43,162 nucleotides of DNA from CAYPNF01 sp964411985 (GCA_964411985.1 CAYPNF010000064.1:1-43162); one strand, 5' to 3'; counted from the first letter of the stretch, positions 1 through 8,303 are shown. Numbers and translations are program-made. Notes: a model not told the origin generated them from the sequence alone.

Positions 1-3000
1 CACGGATGGCCTGTCTCGAAGGTCTGCGCCATGGCCAGGCGCAAGGGGCACGTTTTGCACTGAGTTCCAAAGTTGCACCCTCGTGGATCATCCAGAGCGT
101 TGACACAACCGAGGAGGTCTCCCGGGAATCGTTGACCGTCCGACGATGTTTCACCTCCCACAAATTCAAGCATGGTGCGGTTCATCTGCTCCACCTTGCC
201 CTGCCGGTTCACCAGACACATCATGATCGGACTGCTGTCATAAATGGCCTGAAGTTCCTGTTGGCTCTCCTGGAGTGCTTCTTCTGCCCTCTTACGCTGA
301 GTGATGTCAGCAAAGATACACGCAAACTGTTTGGGGGCAGGCTGGAAAGCGGTCACCTGGAAATGCTTCTCCAGGTCCGTCGAGTAGTTCTCAAAGAACG
401 CTGGCTCGCCGGTGAGGGCCACCTTGCCATAGGTCTCGATCCAGAACGGCTCGATGTTCGGGATGGCCTCCCGCGCCGTATGGCCAACCAGCGACTCGGC
501 TTTCAAACCAGTGAGGTTCTCGAAGGCCGGGTTCACCGCCAAAAAGCGGTAATCGGTCGGCTCGCCTACTTGATCACAGATGATCTCGTGCACTGCAAAG
601 CCCTCAATCATCTTGTTGAACAGCACCTGGTAATCCCCCAACGCCCTCTGCCGTTCCGCCTCCAGTCTGCGTCGCTCGCTGATGTCATGGTAATTCCCCA
701 AAATGCCCTGGATATCCGGGTCATGGACGAGATTCACCCCGGTGAATTCTATCCACTTGTAACGGCCGTCCTTGCAGCGGTAGCGGCACTCCGTGGTTGC
801 AGTAGTATTAGGTTGAGCCAGGAGAACGCCAAGAAACCTCTGTGCGGAGTCGCGGTCCTCTGGATGGACGTTTTCCAACGCACGGAAGCCGACGAGGTCC
901 TCGGGACGCCAGCCAAACCACTTCTCGATGTTCGGGCTCTTATAGCGATTGATGCCGTCCTGATCGATAATGACGATCACGTCCCCAATATTGGCCACCA
1001 TCTTGCCCTGTCTGGCTTCATTCCGCCGCAGCGCCTCTTCCGCCTGCTTGCGTTCGGTGATGTCCAGGAGGTTGCCAATCACCCGGACGATACGATTACC
1101 CTCCCATACTGCTTGGGCGGTGGTGCGAACCCACATCGAGCGCCCCTTCACGCTTGTAAACGGCACCTCCAGGTCGTAAGCCTCACCCAGCTCAGCACAC
1201 CGACGGAAGGCCTCCAGGATGGCCGTCCGGTGCTCCGGCGCGTAGCAGGCCGCGCTGCTCCGGATGAGTTCATCCGAGTGGGCAGCAAAGTCCTGTGCGC
1301 TCAAGCCGTGGAGGCGATACGTCTCCTCCGTCCAGTCCATGTGCTGCCGGCCAATATCCCACTCCCACCCGCCGACCTTGCTCAGGCGCTGGGTTTCGTT
1401 CAACAGGGTCTCGCTCGCCTGCAACGCCTCTTCGGCCTCTTTGCGCTTCGTGATGTCGGTAAACATCGCGAAGGAGCCGTCGAAATGGCCTTCGGGACCG
1501 GTGAGCGCGGTCGCGGAAACGATGGTCCACAGCACGCTACCATCATGGCGTCTGAACCGATGCTCGTAGTCCCCGCCCGCCCCTTGGTGGCGGCGGGCCA
1601 TGCGTTCCTGATGCGCCGGCAGGTCTTCCTCGAACATGAAATCCTCAACCACTCGGCCAACGATTTCGCCCGGTTCGCAACCCAGCATGCGCCCCATCTG
1701 GTCGTTGACGAAAGTCGTGCGGTGCTCCCGATCCATGGCCCACACTCCTTCCCGGGCCGTTTCGACGATACGGCGGAAGCGTTCCTCACTCTTGCGCAGC
1801 GCGTCCTCAACTCTCTTGCGCTCGGTGATATCCACCACTTGTGAAATGAAATGCCGCGGCGCGCCTCGTTCGTCCTTGACCAAGGACACACTCAGCAAGC
1901 CCCAGACGATGGCGCCTGACTGGTGGAAATAGCGCTTCTCCATCTGGTAGGTCGAAATGTCTCCACGCAGCATCTGCCGCACTTGGGCTAGGTCCGCATC
2001 CAAATCATCCGGGTGTGTGATCGCTTGAAACGTGGTGGCCAACAGTTCTGCTGCCGATCGGCCGAGCATCTGGCAGATCGCCCGGTTCACCCTGATCCAG
2101 TGGCCCTCCGTGGATACCAACGCCATGCCTATAGAGGCGTTTTCGAAGGCCTTGGTGAAGCGCTGTTCGGTTTCCCGTTTCTCCGCCTCCGCCTGCCTGC
2201 GTTCGGTGATGTCTTGCACAGTACCCCGCATGAGCGTGGGTTTGCCCTCGCTGTTTCGGATCACCTGCGCCCGGGCATGAAGGACCTTTTCGGCTCCAGT
2301 CGGCAATTTGACCCGATAATCCAGATCATATTCCTGCGCCCCGCTGAGAGCGTCGCTCAATGCTTGATCCACTCTGGCCCGATCCTCAGGAACGATCAGG
2401 TCCAGGAAACTTTCGCGGTGATCGTCGAAGTTGCCCCGTGTCAGTCCAAAGAGCCGGTAGGTCTCCTCCGACCAGAGGACCTCGTTGGTCTCAATGGACC
2501 ATTCCCAGCTTCCAAGATGTGCCAGACGCTGTGCTTCCGCCAAGCTCGCTTCGCTTCGGTGAAGCTTCTCCTCCGCTCTCTTCCGGTCGCTGATGTCCCG
2601 AGCAAAACAGCAGGCGAATTCTTGACCCTCATACGCAACATAGCTGGCTGTGGCCTCCACCGGTACACGGCGGCCATCCTTCGTGACAGCCAGCCCTTCG
2701 TACCTCAGGGAGCCATCCCGCTTGAGTTGCTCCCAATAGGCCTGCCATCTTTCGACCGTCATGCCTAGGTGGATGTCCGAGACGGCCTTGCCCAGCATTT
2801 CTTCCCTGGAATAGCCCAGCAGGCGGCAAGATACGATGTTGACGTAGGCATAGGTCCCATCGGGTCGAACCCAACCAATCGCGTCCGAAGCGTTGTCCAC
2901 TGCGAACTGGGTGCGTCGTAGTGTCTCCTCCTCCAGCTTGCTTTGAGTGACATCCAGGAGGTTGCCAACCACTCGGACCACTTTTCCCTGCTGGCGCTCT

Positions 3001-3731
3001 GCTCGACCGCTGGTGCGAACCCAGAGTCGGCGGCCTTGGGCTGTGTCCAGCCGCAATTCCAGGTCATAGGACTCGCCCTCCTCGACCGCGCGCCGAAAGG
3101 CCTCCGCAATGCGGGGGCGGTCCTCCACTGCATAGAAGTCGATGCACTGCGCCAAATCATTCGGATCGTAGTCAAGAGGAACCTCATGAATGCGGAAGAC
3201 CTCCGTCGTCCAAAAGAGTCGTTTCCCCGGCACATCGTACTCCCAACCGCCCACCTTCGTGATCTCCTGAGTCTGGTCCAAGAGGGTCTGAAGCTTTCGT
3301 AGTTCGTCTTCCGCCCGTTTGCGCTCCGTGATGTCACGGAGAAACACCACAACTCTCCCTTCTTTCGTTGGACACCGGTGGGCGCTTACCTCGACATCAA
3401 AAGCAGTCCCATCCTTACGCCGGTGTCTCGACTCAAAGCGAAGCGGGCCATGCCCCAGGATCTCTTGAATGCGGGTGGCTATTTGATCTTCCGTTATGAC
3501 CGCCTCTAAGTTGCAGATGCGCAAGCTCAGAAGCTCTTCCGCCGTATAACCGCTCATGCGGCAATACGTCTCGTTGACCTCCAGCAGGCGTCCCCCCTTG
3601 TCTACCAGCCAGAAACCGTCCATGGCGGTTTGGAGAATGGCTCGGTGAAGCTCCTCGATCCCTTGCAGGGTGGCCTCGCCCTGAGGCACTAGTTCGTCCG
3701 CCGGTTTGCGTCCACCATTCTCGCTCTTCAT
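1..3731 (-). CDS. Multi-PAS signalling protein, C-terminus outside the window
   Basis: The minus strand is open from an ATG at 3731 to the window edge, so the gene is partial. A strong ribosome site (GGAGGAGGA) lies directly upstream of the ATG. The protein is a chain of PAS/PAC domains, each ended by the typical linker beginning DITERK or a variant (DVTQSK, DISDRK, DITERR, DITKRK, DISERR, DITQRK). Linkers fall near 3335, 2950, 2597, 2213, 1832, 1457, 1064, 686 and 308, about 125 residues apart, giving nine complete PAS domains and part of a tenth. The tenth carries a cysteine-rich segment (GC..GC..C..CPLR, about positions 10-110). There is no signal peptide or membrane segment, so a cytosolic sensor is likely. 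Such proteins usually end in a histidine kinase or GGDEF domain, but that part is not visible. The gene overlaps the upstream small gene by ATGA. Confidence 0.9.
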   Translation of the reverse strand, partial: MKSENGGRKPADELVPQGEATLQGIEELHRAILQTAMDGFWLVDKGGRLLEVNETYCRMSGYTAEELLSLRICNLEAVITEDQIATRIQEILGHGPLRFESRHRRKDGTAFDVEVSAHRCPTKEGRVVVFLRDITERKRAEDELRKLQTLLDQTQEITKVGGWEYDVPGKRLFWTTEVFRIHEVPLDYDPNDLAQCIDFYAVEDRPRIAEAFRRAVEEGESYDLELRLDTAQGRRLWVRTSGRAERQQGKVVRVVGNLLDVTQSKLEEETLRRTQFAVDNASDAIGWVRPDGTYAYVNIVSCRLLGYSREEMLGKAVSDIHLGMTVERWQAYWEQLKRDGSLRYEGLAVTKDGRRVPVEATASYVAYEGQEFACCFARDISDRKRAEEKLHRSEASLAEAQRLAHLGSWEWSIETNEVLWSEETYRLFGLTRGNFDDHRESFLDLIVPEDRARVDQALSDALSGAQEYDLDYRVKLPTGAEKVLHARAQVIRNSEGKPTLMRGTVQDITERRQAEAEKRETEQRFTKAFENASIGMALVSTEGHWIRVNRAICQMLGRSAAELLATTFQAITHPDDLDADLAQVRQMLRGDISTYQMEKRYFHQSGAIVWGLLSVSLVKDERGAPRHFISQVVDITERKRVEDALRKSEERFRRIVETAREGVWAMDREHRTTFVNDQMGRMLGCEPGEIVGRVVEDFMFEEDLPAHQERMARRHQGAGGDYEHRFRRHDGSVLWTIVSATALTGPEGHFDGSFAMFTDITKRKEAEEALQASETLLNETQRLSKVGGWEWDIGRQHMDWTEETYRLHGLSAQDFAAHSDELIRSSAACYAPEHRTAILEAFRRCAELGEAYDLEVPFTSVKGRSMWVRTTAQAVWEGNRIVRVIGNLLDITERKQAEEALRRNEARQGKMVANIGDVIVIIDQDGINRYKSPNIEKWFGWRPEDLVGFRALENVHPEDRDSAQRFLGVLLAQPNTTATTECRYRCKDGRYKWIEFTGVNLVHDPDIQGILGNYHDISERRRLEAERQRALGDYQVLFNKMIEGFAVHEIICDQVGEPTDYRFLAVNPAFENLTGLKAESLVGHTAREAIPNIEPFWIETYGKVALTGEPAFFENYSTDLEKHFQVTAFQPAPKQFACIFADITQRKRAEEALQESQQELQAIYDSSPIMMCLVNRQGKVEQMNRTMLEFVGGETSSDGQRFPGDLLGCVNALDDPRGCNFGTQCKTCPLRLAMAQTFETGHP

Positions 3732-3958
3732 TCTCCTCCTCCGTTGCCGGTCGGTTGCGCTCTCTCCACTCTTCGCCCTCGCAGGGCATACTGAGCGTGA
3801 TCCAAGTTCAGCACGTCCGCGTGCATCCGTATTCTGACGCTCGCCTCAAATCGATCCGGCACCTCCTGGCTTCTCGGTTGCGCGCTCAACCCACTATGGC
3901 CCGCCAGCCACACAAGCATGGCCACCCAAAGCACTCGGTATCGCATGGCCGCCATCAT
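3728..3958 (-). CDS. Small putative secreted protein, translationally coupled to the PAS sensor
   Basis: A frame of about 76 codons starts at tandem ATGs (3958/3955), with a third ATG at 3946. An AAGGAAGG stretch lies about 11 bases upstream of the first. After a short basic start (MRYR) comes a hydrophobic run (VLWVAMLVWLAG) ending at a plausible signal peptidase site (GLSAQ). The remainder is short, charged and of no family I recognise. Its stop codon overlaps the start of the PAS sensor in an ATGA arrangement, which suggests translational coupling and a functional link, for example a periplasmic partner of the sensor (inference). It could also be a non-coding leader; the signal-peptide-like start and the coupling are the only support. 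Confidence 0.5.
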   Translation of the reverse strand: MMAAMRYRVLWVAMLVWLAGHSGLSAQPRSQEVPDRFEASVRIRMHADVLNLDHAQYALRGRRVERAQPTGNGGGE

Positions 3959-4160
3959 GCCCCCGAAACCTTCCTTTGAGAAGCAGATTCCAGCTTCGGC
4001 AGTGGCGCTGTATTTGCTTCGGCCAAGCACCAGCCCGGTCATCACCTCCTCAGCCGCTTGGGCGACCTTTCACTCGTTGAGGCCCCAGTGGGAGTACGGC
4101 TGGGGCTCAAGCTGCGTCTTCATGAGAGGCGTCCGTGCTAAGCCGTAACAATTCAATGAA

Positions 4161-4316
4161 GAACAGGAGTCAGCGGAGACAGCAGAGATCGGGCTTGAGC
4201 GATCTGACGATCGAGATGGACGTATCACTTTCACCGTCCAGTGAACGCTTGGACGGACCGCGAGGAGCGATTCTGACTCCGTCTGACGGCTCTGCTCTCT
4301 CTGCTGCCTCCTGTTC
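4161..4316. repeat. Inverted-repeat-bounded non-coding element
   Basis: GAACAGGAG at 4161-4169, followed by CAGCAGAGA, is mirrored by CTCCTGTTC at 4308-4316, preceded by TCTCTGCTG. The inner 140 bases hold no convincing gene. The whole stretch between the small secreted gene and ygiQ (3959-4535) has open frames on both strands but none with a recognisable product or ribosome site. It resembles a miniature hairpin element or a dispersed intergenic repeat; only one copy lies in this window. Confidence 0.4.
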
Positions 4317-4535
4317 AACTGCATGGACACGGCTAAGTCACGGACACGGATGGCTTCCAAAATGATCGCCGTGCGATCTTCAGCCGCCCTGGCCACGCCA
4401 TCCTTCGGGGGGTAGGGGATGACATGGAAGCCAACGGGTTCGAGAATGAGCGCGTTCATGGGAACAGTCCGGGTCATCAGTACTATGCCCCCTTTGACTC
4501 CAGCCCGCGGTAAACGGTAGGAAGGGCGGGGTAGC

Positions 4536-6305
4536 TCAGTCCACCGAGTCGGACCACTTCGGGCGGGATCCCGATTCCCGGTTGGGGCGCAAGGCGCGTT
4601 TCTGGCGTTCGCGGTCTCCGGCGTTACGAACCACGGGAATGGGCTGCTCGCTGTTGATGTCGAGGCCAGTGACATACATGGCGGCTGAGCCGGTCATGGG
4701 TAAAGGAATGAAGTCCTGGACCTGCTGGAGGTTCCACTTTTCCTTCCGCAGGAATTGCTCCACGGCCCCCATCTCCTTGTCAGTGCAGCCCGGGAAACTG
4801 GAGATGAAATAGGGGACCAGGTATTGCTCTTTTCCGGCGGCTTTGCTTTCTTCCTGGAACTTCTGCATGAAACCCTGGAAATCCCCGGCGGGTTTGCGCA
4901 TGCGGCGCAGCACGTCGGGATGCAGGTGTTCCGGAGCGACTTTCATATGCCCGGAAACGTGGTTTTGGACCAGTTCTTTCAGGTATTCCGGCGTTTGTAG
5001 TGCCACATCCATGCGGATGCCCGACTGCACAAAGACGTGTTTGACCCCAGGGACCTGTCTGGACTGGCGCAGGAGTTGCAGGCCCTGGTTTTCATCAATG
5101 TGGAAATGCGGGCAAATCGTGGGCCAGAGGCAGCTGGATCGATGACACTTCTCGCAGGCCTCGACGTGCCCGTTTTCGCAGCCGTACAGGTTCGCGGTGG
5201 GTCCACCCAAATCCGACACCGTCCCGCGAAAGGTCTCGGATTCGGTGAGCCGCCGGATCTCCTTCAGAACGGAATCCACGCTTCGGCTGGAGAGAAACTT
5301 GCCTTGGTGAAACCCAAGACCACAGAAGGTGCAGCCACCGGCGCAGCCACGGGAGACGATGATCGAGTCCTTAATGGTGGCGAATCCCGGAATCTCACCT
5401 TGGTAGGAGGGGTGGGCGAGTCGCCGGTAGGGTAGCTCGTAGAGAACGTCGAGATCCTGACCCTGCAACGGAAACGCGGGGGCTTCCATCAACACCGCAC
5501 GGTTTCCGTGCATTTGAAGCAAGCGTTTACCGCAATAGGGAGTTTGCTGGGCTTCCACAACCTTCGTGAGGCGTAGCAACAGCTTTTTATCCTGCTGCAA
5601 CTCCTCCCAGGACGGCAGCCGAATGCAATCGCTGAAGTCGGTGGCGGCAGTCGCTTTGGCTCCCAGCAGCAGCGCGGTACCGCGGATGCCTCCCAAGTTG
5701 GTTTCACCCGCACGATAGCGGCGGGCAATCTCACGCACCGCCGTCTCGCCCATGCCGTAGACGAGTATGTCCGCTTTGGCGTCGGCCAGGATCGAAGGTC
5801 GAAGTCGGTCTTCCCAGTAGTCGTAATGGGTCACCCGGCGCATGCTGGCTTCCATGCCTCCGAGGACGACCGGGACCCCCGGAAAAGCCCTTTGACACAT
5901 CTGGGTGTAAACGACAGCGGCATGATTGGGGCGCTTACCCGGGGTGCCATTTTCACTGTAGACATCCACCTTCCGCTTGTGGCGGGCGGCGGTGTAATTG
6001 GAGAGCATGGAGTCCAGGTTACCCGCGGTCACGCCACAGAAGAGCCGGGGTTGGCCCAGGCCCTGGATCGATTCGATGTTTCGCCAATCCGGTTGGGCGA
6101 TGATCCCCACGCGGTAGCCCTCGGCTTCCAGCACCCGGCCGATGAGGGCGGCGCCGAAGGAAGGGTGATCGACGTAGGCATCCCCGGTGATGAGGAGCAC
6201 ATCGAGCTCTTTCCAGCCGCGCGAATCCATTTCCGCCCGCGTCATGGGGAGAAACCCCTCGCGGGAGGGGGGCGCTGGCGGTTTGCTGTGTTTATTAACA
6301 CCCAT
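4536..6305 (-). CDS. ygiQ: YgiQ family radical SAM protein
   Basis: A protein of 589 residues with the conserved YgiQ layout. The N-terminal motif is FLPMTRAEMDSRGW, followed by LLITGDAYVDHPSFG and a B12-binding-like fold region. A radical SAM core follows with the CxxxCxxC cluster (SRGCAGGCTFCGLG) that binds a 4Fe-4S cluster and S-adenosylmethionine. Further hallmarks are SDLGGPTANLYG, a second cysteine group (C..C..C, roughly residues 385-405), and the C-terminal VQDFIPLPMT region. The ATG at 6305 was chosen because it places the conserved N-terminus about 20 residues in; an in-frame ATG at 6362 would add 19 residues of no known family feature. The biochemical role of YgiQ is unknown. The protein is probably cytosolic and stands alone. 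Confidence 0.93.
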   Translation of the reverse strand: MGVNKHSKPPAPPSREGFLPMTRAEMDSRGWKELDVLLITGDAYVDHPSFGAALIGRVLEAEGYRVGIIAQPDWRNIESIQGLGQPRLFCGVTAGNLDSMLSNYTAARHKRKVDVYSENGTPGKRPNHAAVVYTQMCQRAFPGVPVVLGGMEASMRRVTHYDYWEDRLRPSILADAKADILVYGMGETAVREIARRYRAGETNLGGIRGTALLLGAKATAATDFSDCIRLPSWEELQQDKKLLLRLTKVVEAQQTPYCGKRLLQMHGNRAVLMEAPAFPLQGQDLDVLYELPYRRLAHPSYQGEIPGFATIKDSIIVSRGCAGGCTFCGLGFHQGKFLSSRSVDSVLKEIRRLTESETFRGTVSDLGGPTANLYGCENGHVEACEKCHRSSCLWPTICPHFHIDENQGLQLLRQSRQVPGVKHVFVQSGIRMDVALQTPEYLKELVQNHVSGHMKVAPEHLHPDVLRRMRKPAGDFQGFMQKFQEESKAAGKEQYLVPYFISSFPGCTDKEMGAVEQFLRKEKWNLQQVQDFIPLPMTGSAAMYVTGLDINSEQPIPVVRNAGDRERQKRALRPNRESGSRPKWSDSVD

Positions 6306-6319
6306 ACTATCAGTTAGTA
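6305..6319. promoter_or_regulatory. Palindrome TACTA-N5-TAGTA at the ygiQ start
   Basis: A perfect 5-bp inverted repeat with a 5-base spacer abuts the ygiQ start codon. Its arms are identical to the inner arms of the lexA palindrome (TACTA/TAGTA), but the spacing is 5 rather than 10. It is a candidate operator; chance occurrence is quite possible for arms this short. Confidence 0.25.
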
Positions 6320-6374
6320 GCTGCTTTCGCTGTAACCCTAACCCTGGCTGGGTGCAACACAAGTCCCCAATCAG

Positions 6375-6447
6375 ATTGTGTCAGAAAAACGGAGGTTGTG
6401 TCAGAGCCCCTTTTTGACACAACTCAGGGGTTAAGTGATTGAGGCAC
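6375..6447. repeat. Left arm of a long imperfect inverted repeat
   Basis: These 73 bases align without gaps to the reverse complement of 7191-7263 at roughly 80 percent identity by eye. The best-conserved core reads CCCTTTTTGACACA followed by CTCAGGG. The arm holds two copies of TTGTGTCAG; a third lies at about 6471, and two inverted copies lie at about 7161 and 7254. It overlaps the 3' end of the truncated DUF3987 gene. Confidence 0.65.
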
Positions 6448-6828
6448 AACGTTCGACTTCGAAAAAGGGGTTGTGTCAGAGTTGTCATGAGGGTTTTCGG
6501 CACTGACCAGGATGTAGACATTTCCCATGGTGGTACGCTTGGGGCCACTGGCGACTTGGAGGCTGCGGCCCAGACTGGCGGACACTGCGGCGAGGACCAC
6601 CGGTCCGGTCATGCTCGCGGGTACCTGGAGTACTCGGGATACCTCGGACATCATATCGGCGAGTCCACTGGGGAGGCACTCCGAGGGGAAAGGATTCGGG
6701 AGGGCTTGGGACGGGTCATCGTTGGTGGAAGTGTCGGGGTGGGGCTCAGGAGCTGGGCTTGAGGGTTCGGGGTTGGGGACTGGCCATGCCTGGCGTTGGG
6801 TTTTCTCTTCGATGCAAGGTTGATTCAT
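6424..6828 (-). pseudogene. Truncated DUF3987-type protein (N-terminal fragment)
   Basis: The frame from ATG 6828 encodes about 134 residues. A proline-rich start is followed by a segment typical of the beginning of DUF3987 (FPSECLPSGLADMM, then PVVLAAVSASLGRSL and NVYILVSAE). In full DUF3987 proteins, which accompany mobile primase/helicase-like modules, this is followed at once by a Walker A loop and several hundred more residues. Here the frame leaves the family just before the Walker A position and stops inside the left inverted repeat, so no ATPase can be made. The remnant lies between two inverted-repeat arms (6375-6447 and 7191-7263), suggesting it was cut by a rearrangement. The family assignment rests on motif recognition by eye. 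Confidence 0.6.
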
Positions 6829-6950
6829 AATCATGATCGAAGAGGCTGCCACCACTGGCGAAAAACCTGGCTACCTTCAGTTCCGTCTATTCCGTCCATT
6901 CCACAAAATGTATTGTTGTTGGGATAGGGCTGTACCAGCCCGCCGTCTTG

Positions 6951-7023
6951 ATTCACCACAGAACACACGGAGCACACAGAAACCAGAAGGGACAACCACG
7001 AATCACACGAATGCCACGAATGC
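6951..7023. repeat. Short simple repeats including a 3 x 9-bp tandem
   Basis: ACAGAACACACGGAGCACAC-like sequence is followed at 6997-7023 by three 9-bp units (CACGAATCA, CACGAATGC, CACGAATGC). Such phrase-like repeats are common in Verrucomicrobiota intergenic DNA (recollection, not checked). No gene was recognised between 6829 and 7682 apart from the repeat elements listed. Confidence 0.5.
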
Positions 7024-7190
7024 CTGTGTTTCACTACAGATGAACTAAACTGGCTTTTCGCTGGCACCATGCATGAGCTGCGCCGCGCATTGCAGAAGCT
7101 GTCGCACAAAGGAAAGTGCAAGAAAGCGGTGCTAACGCCGCGTACCCCACTGACAGAACTGACACAACGGATTTTTTAATTTGGAGCTTT

Positions 7191-7263
7191 GTGCATCAAG
7201 GAGTTAAACCCTGAGATGTGTCAAAAAGGGCCTCTGACAGAGCCTCTCCTTCTCTGACACAAA
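7191..7263. repeat. Right arm of a long imperfect inverted repeat
   Basis: This is the reverse-complement partner of 6375-6447, ungapped over 73 bases. Together the arms bound about 890 bp that contains the truncated DUF3987 gene and simple repeats. No transposase is encoded between them. Confidence 0.65.
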
Positions 7264-7379
7264 CTCCCTGGGAGGGCAGCGGGACAGTGTCTACAGTGGA
7301 TTGGAGTGGAAAAGACGAGGGGGAGTTGATCCGCAGATGTTTGGGATTGTCGCAGATTGGGGAAGGGGACTTCTTCGGT

Positions 7380-7497
7380 GTACCGCAGGCAGCCTTGCCT
7401 GCCGTTTCGCCGACTGCCCAGTCGGCTGGCCTTCCGCCGTTGCACACGAGGCGGGTTAGGCAACCCGCGACACAGCAGGTTGGGCAACCTGCGGTAC
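7380..7497. repeat. Four-hairpin REP-like element with 10-bp terminal inverted repeats
   Basis: The ends GTACCGCAGG (7380-7389) and CCTGCGGTAC (7488-7497) are perfect inverted repeats. Inside are four consecutive stem-loops: GCAGGC/GCCTGC (7385-7402), GCCGAC/GTCGGC (7409-7426), GCGGGTT/AACCCGC (7451-7468) and GCAGGTT/AACCTGC (7475-7492). A closely related copy of the third hairpin with its left flank (about 26 of 27 bases) occurs at 41880-41907. It is probably a non-autonomous REP/BIME-like repeat upstream of lexA. Confidence 0.7.
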
Positions 7498-7634
7498 GGG
7501 TACCGTACGTTCCGAGGTGCGGAAACTGTGCGGCCAGGCAGCGTAGTGCACCTTGAAACCTTAGGCGGAAGTTGGTTTTTCTTCCTGTTTCATCATGAAC
7601 TTCATGGTGTTACTTCAACGGGGCTATTTTCCTT

Positions 7635-7680
7635 TTGCCAGTCCGGGATGAGGAGACTACTATATATCTGACTAGTAGTC
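7635..7680 (+). promoter_or_regulatory. lexA promoter with a 26-bp palindromic operator candidate
   Basis: TTGCCA (7635-7640) and TACTAT (7658-7663), 17 bases apart, fit a sigma-70-type promoter. A perfect 8-bp inverted repeat, GACTACTA (7655-7662) and TAGTAGTC (7673-7680) with a 10-base spacer, covers the -10 element and ends two bases before the lexA ATG. A repressor bound here would block transcription, as expected for LexA autoregulation. There is no room for a Shine-Dalgarno site, so the transcript may be nearly leaderless. Confidence 0.6.
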
Positions 7681-7682
7681 GT

Positions 7683-8303
7683 ATGAACACTTTAACGACC
7701 CGACAGAAGCAGGTATTGGATTTTGTGGCTGAATCTATTCGACGGCAAGGGGTTAGTCCTTCCCTCCGGGAGATTGCGGAGCATTTCGGGTTTCAGGGCA
7801 TGAAAGCGGCCGCGGACCATGTTCAGGCGTTGTGCCGGAAGGGGTTATTGGCTCGCCAGCCGGGGAAGGCTAGATCATTGACCGTGGCCCATCCGTGGCG
7901 CGAATGGCGTCGGCCTACGCTGGATATCCCGGTGTACGGATCGATTCCGGCCGGCCGACCAGATGATCGGCAGCAGGAAGTGCAGGGGTGCATCACGGTG
8001 GATGTGGACAGTCTCGGTATCCGGCCTTCGTCCCGCACCTTCGCCTTGCAGGTGCGCGGCGATTCCATGATCGGACGGCATATTGTCGAAGGGGATCACG
8101 TGGTGCTGGAGCATGGTCGCACCCCGCGTCCGGGCGATGTGGTGGCGGCGTTGATTGACAACGAGAGCACGCTCAAAACCTACGTGGTGGAAAAGGGGAA
8201 GCCGTTCTTGCGCGCGGAGAATCCGCGGTACCCGAAGCTGGTGCCGGCGGAGGAACTGGTTATCCAAGGCGTGATGGTGGCGTTGATTCGAAAAGCGAAG
8301 TGA
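7683..8303 (+). CDS. lexA: LexA repressor, SOS regulator
   Basis: The 206-residue protein is close to the usual LexA length. The N-terminal winged helix (about 1-65) includes TTRQKQVLDF and SLREIAEHFGF. A linker with the Ala-Gly autocleavage site (PAGRP, A90-G91) follows, then an S24-type peptidase domain with catalytic Ser128 (GDSM) and Lys165 (TLKTY). The spacing of 37 residues matches E. coli S119/K156. All parts needed for RecA-stimulated self-cleavage are present. The ATG at 7683 follows the palindromic operator and gives the conserved N-terminus. The polymerase-fusion gene begins 22 bases after the stop, so the two are almost certainly co-transcribed and controlled by this repressor (inference from context). 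Confidence 0.93.
   Translation: MNTLTTRQKQVLDFVAESIRRQGVSPSLREIAEHFGFQGMKAAADHVQALCRKGLLARQPGKARSLTVAHPWREWRRPTLDIPVYGSIPAGRPDDRQQEVQGCITVDVDSLGIRPSSRTFALQVRGDSMIGRHIVEGDHVVLEHGRTPRPGDVVAALIDNESTLKTYVVEKGKPFLRAENPRYPKLVPAEELVIQGVMVALIRKAK

Noticed and set aside
6..1844. A 612-codon plus-strand open frame
   Set aside because: It is antisense to the PAS-domain gene; the minus strand shows the DITERK linkers and PAS motifs in a continuous frame, while the plus-strand product resembles nothing.
4523..4600. tRNA-like string GGGGTAGCTCAG
   Set aside because: It lies at the ygiQ 3' end; no matching acceptor, anticodon or T arms could be paired.
4070..4675. A 201-codon minus-strand open frame
   Set aside because: Its first part overlaps the ygiQ coding end in another frame, and the rest is repeat-like sequence without family features or a ribosome site.
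6997..7023. Possible CRISPR array
   Set aside because: The three 9-bp units are contiguous with no spacers.
7671..7689. A TGTTC-N4-GAACA type LexA box at the lexA start
   Set aside because: Only the GAACA half is present (overlapping the start codon); the other half reads TAGTC, so the 26-bp palindrome is the better candidate.
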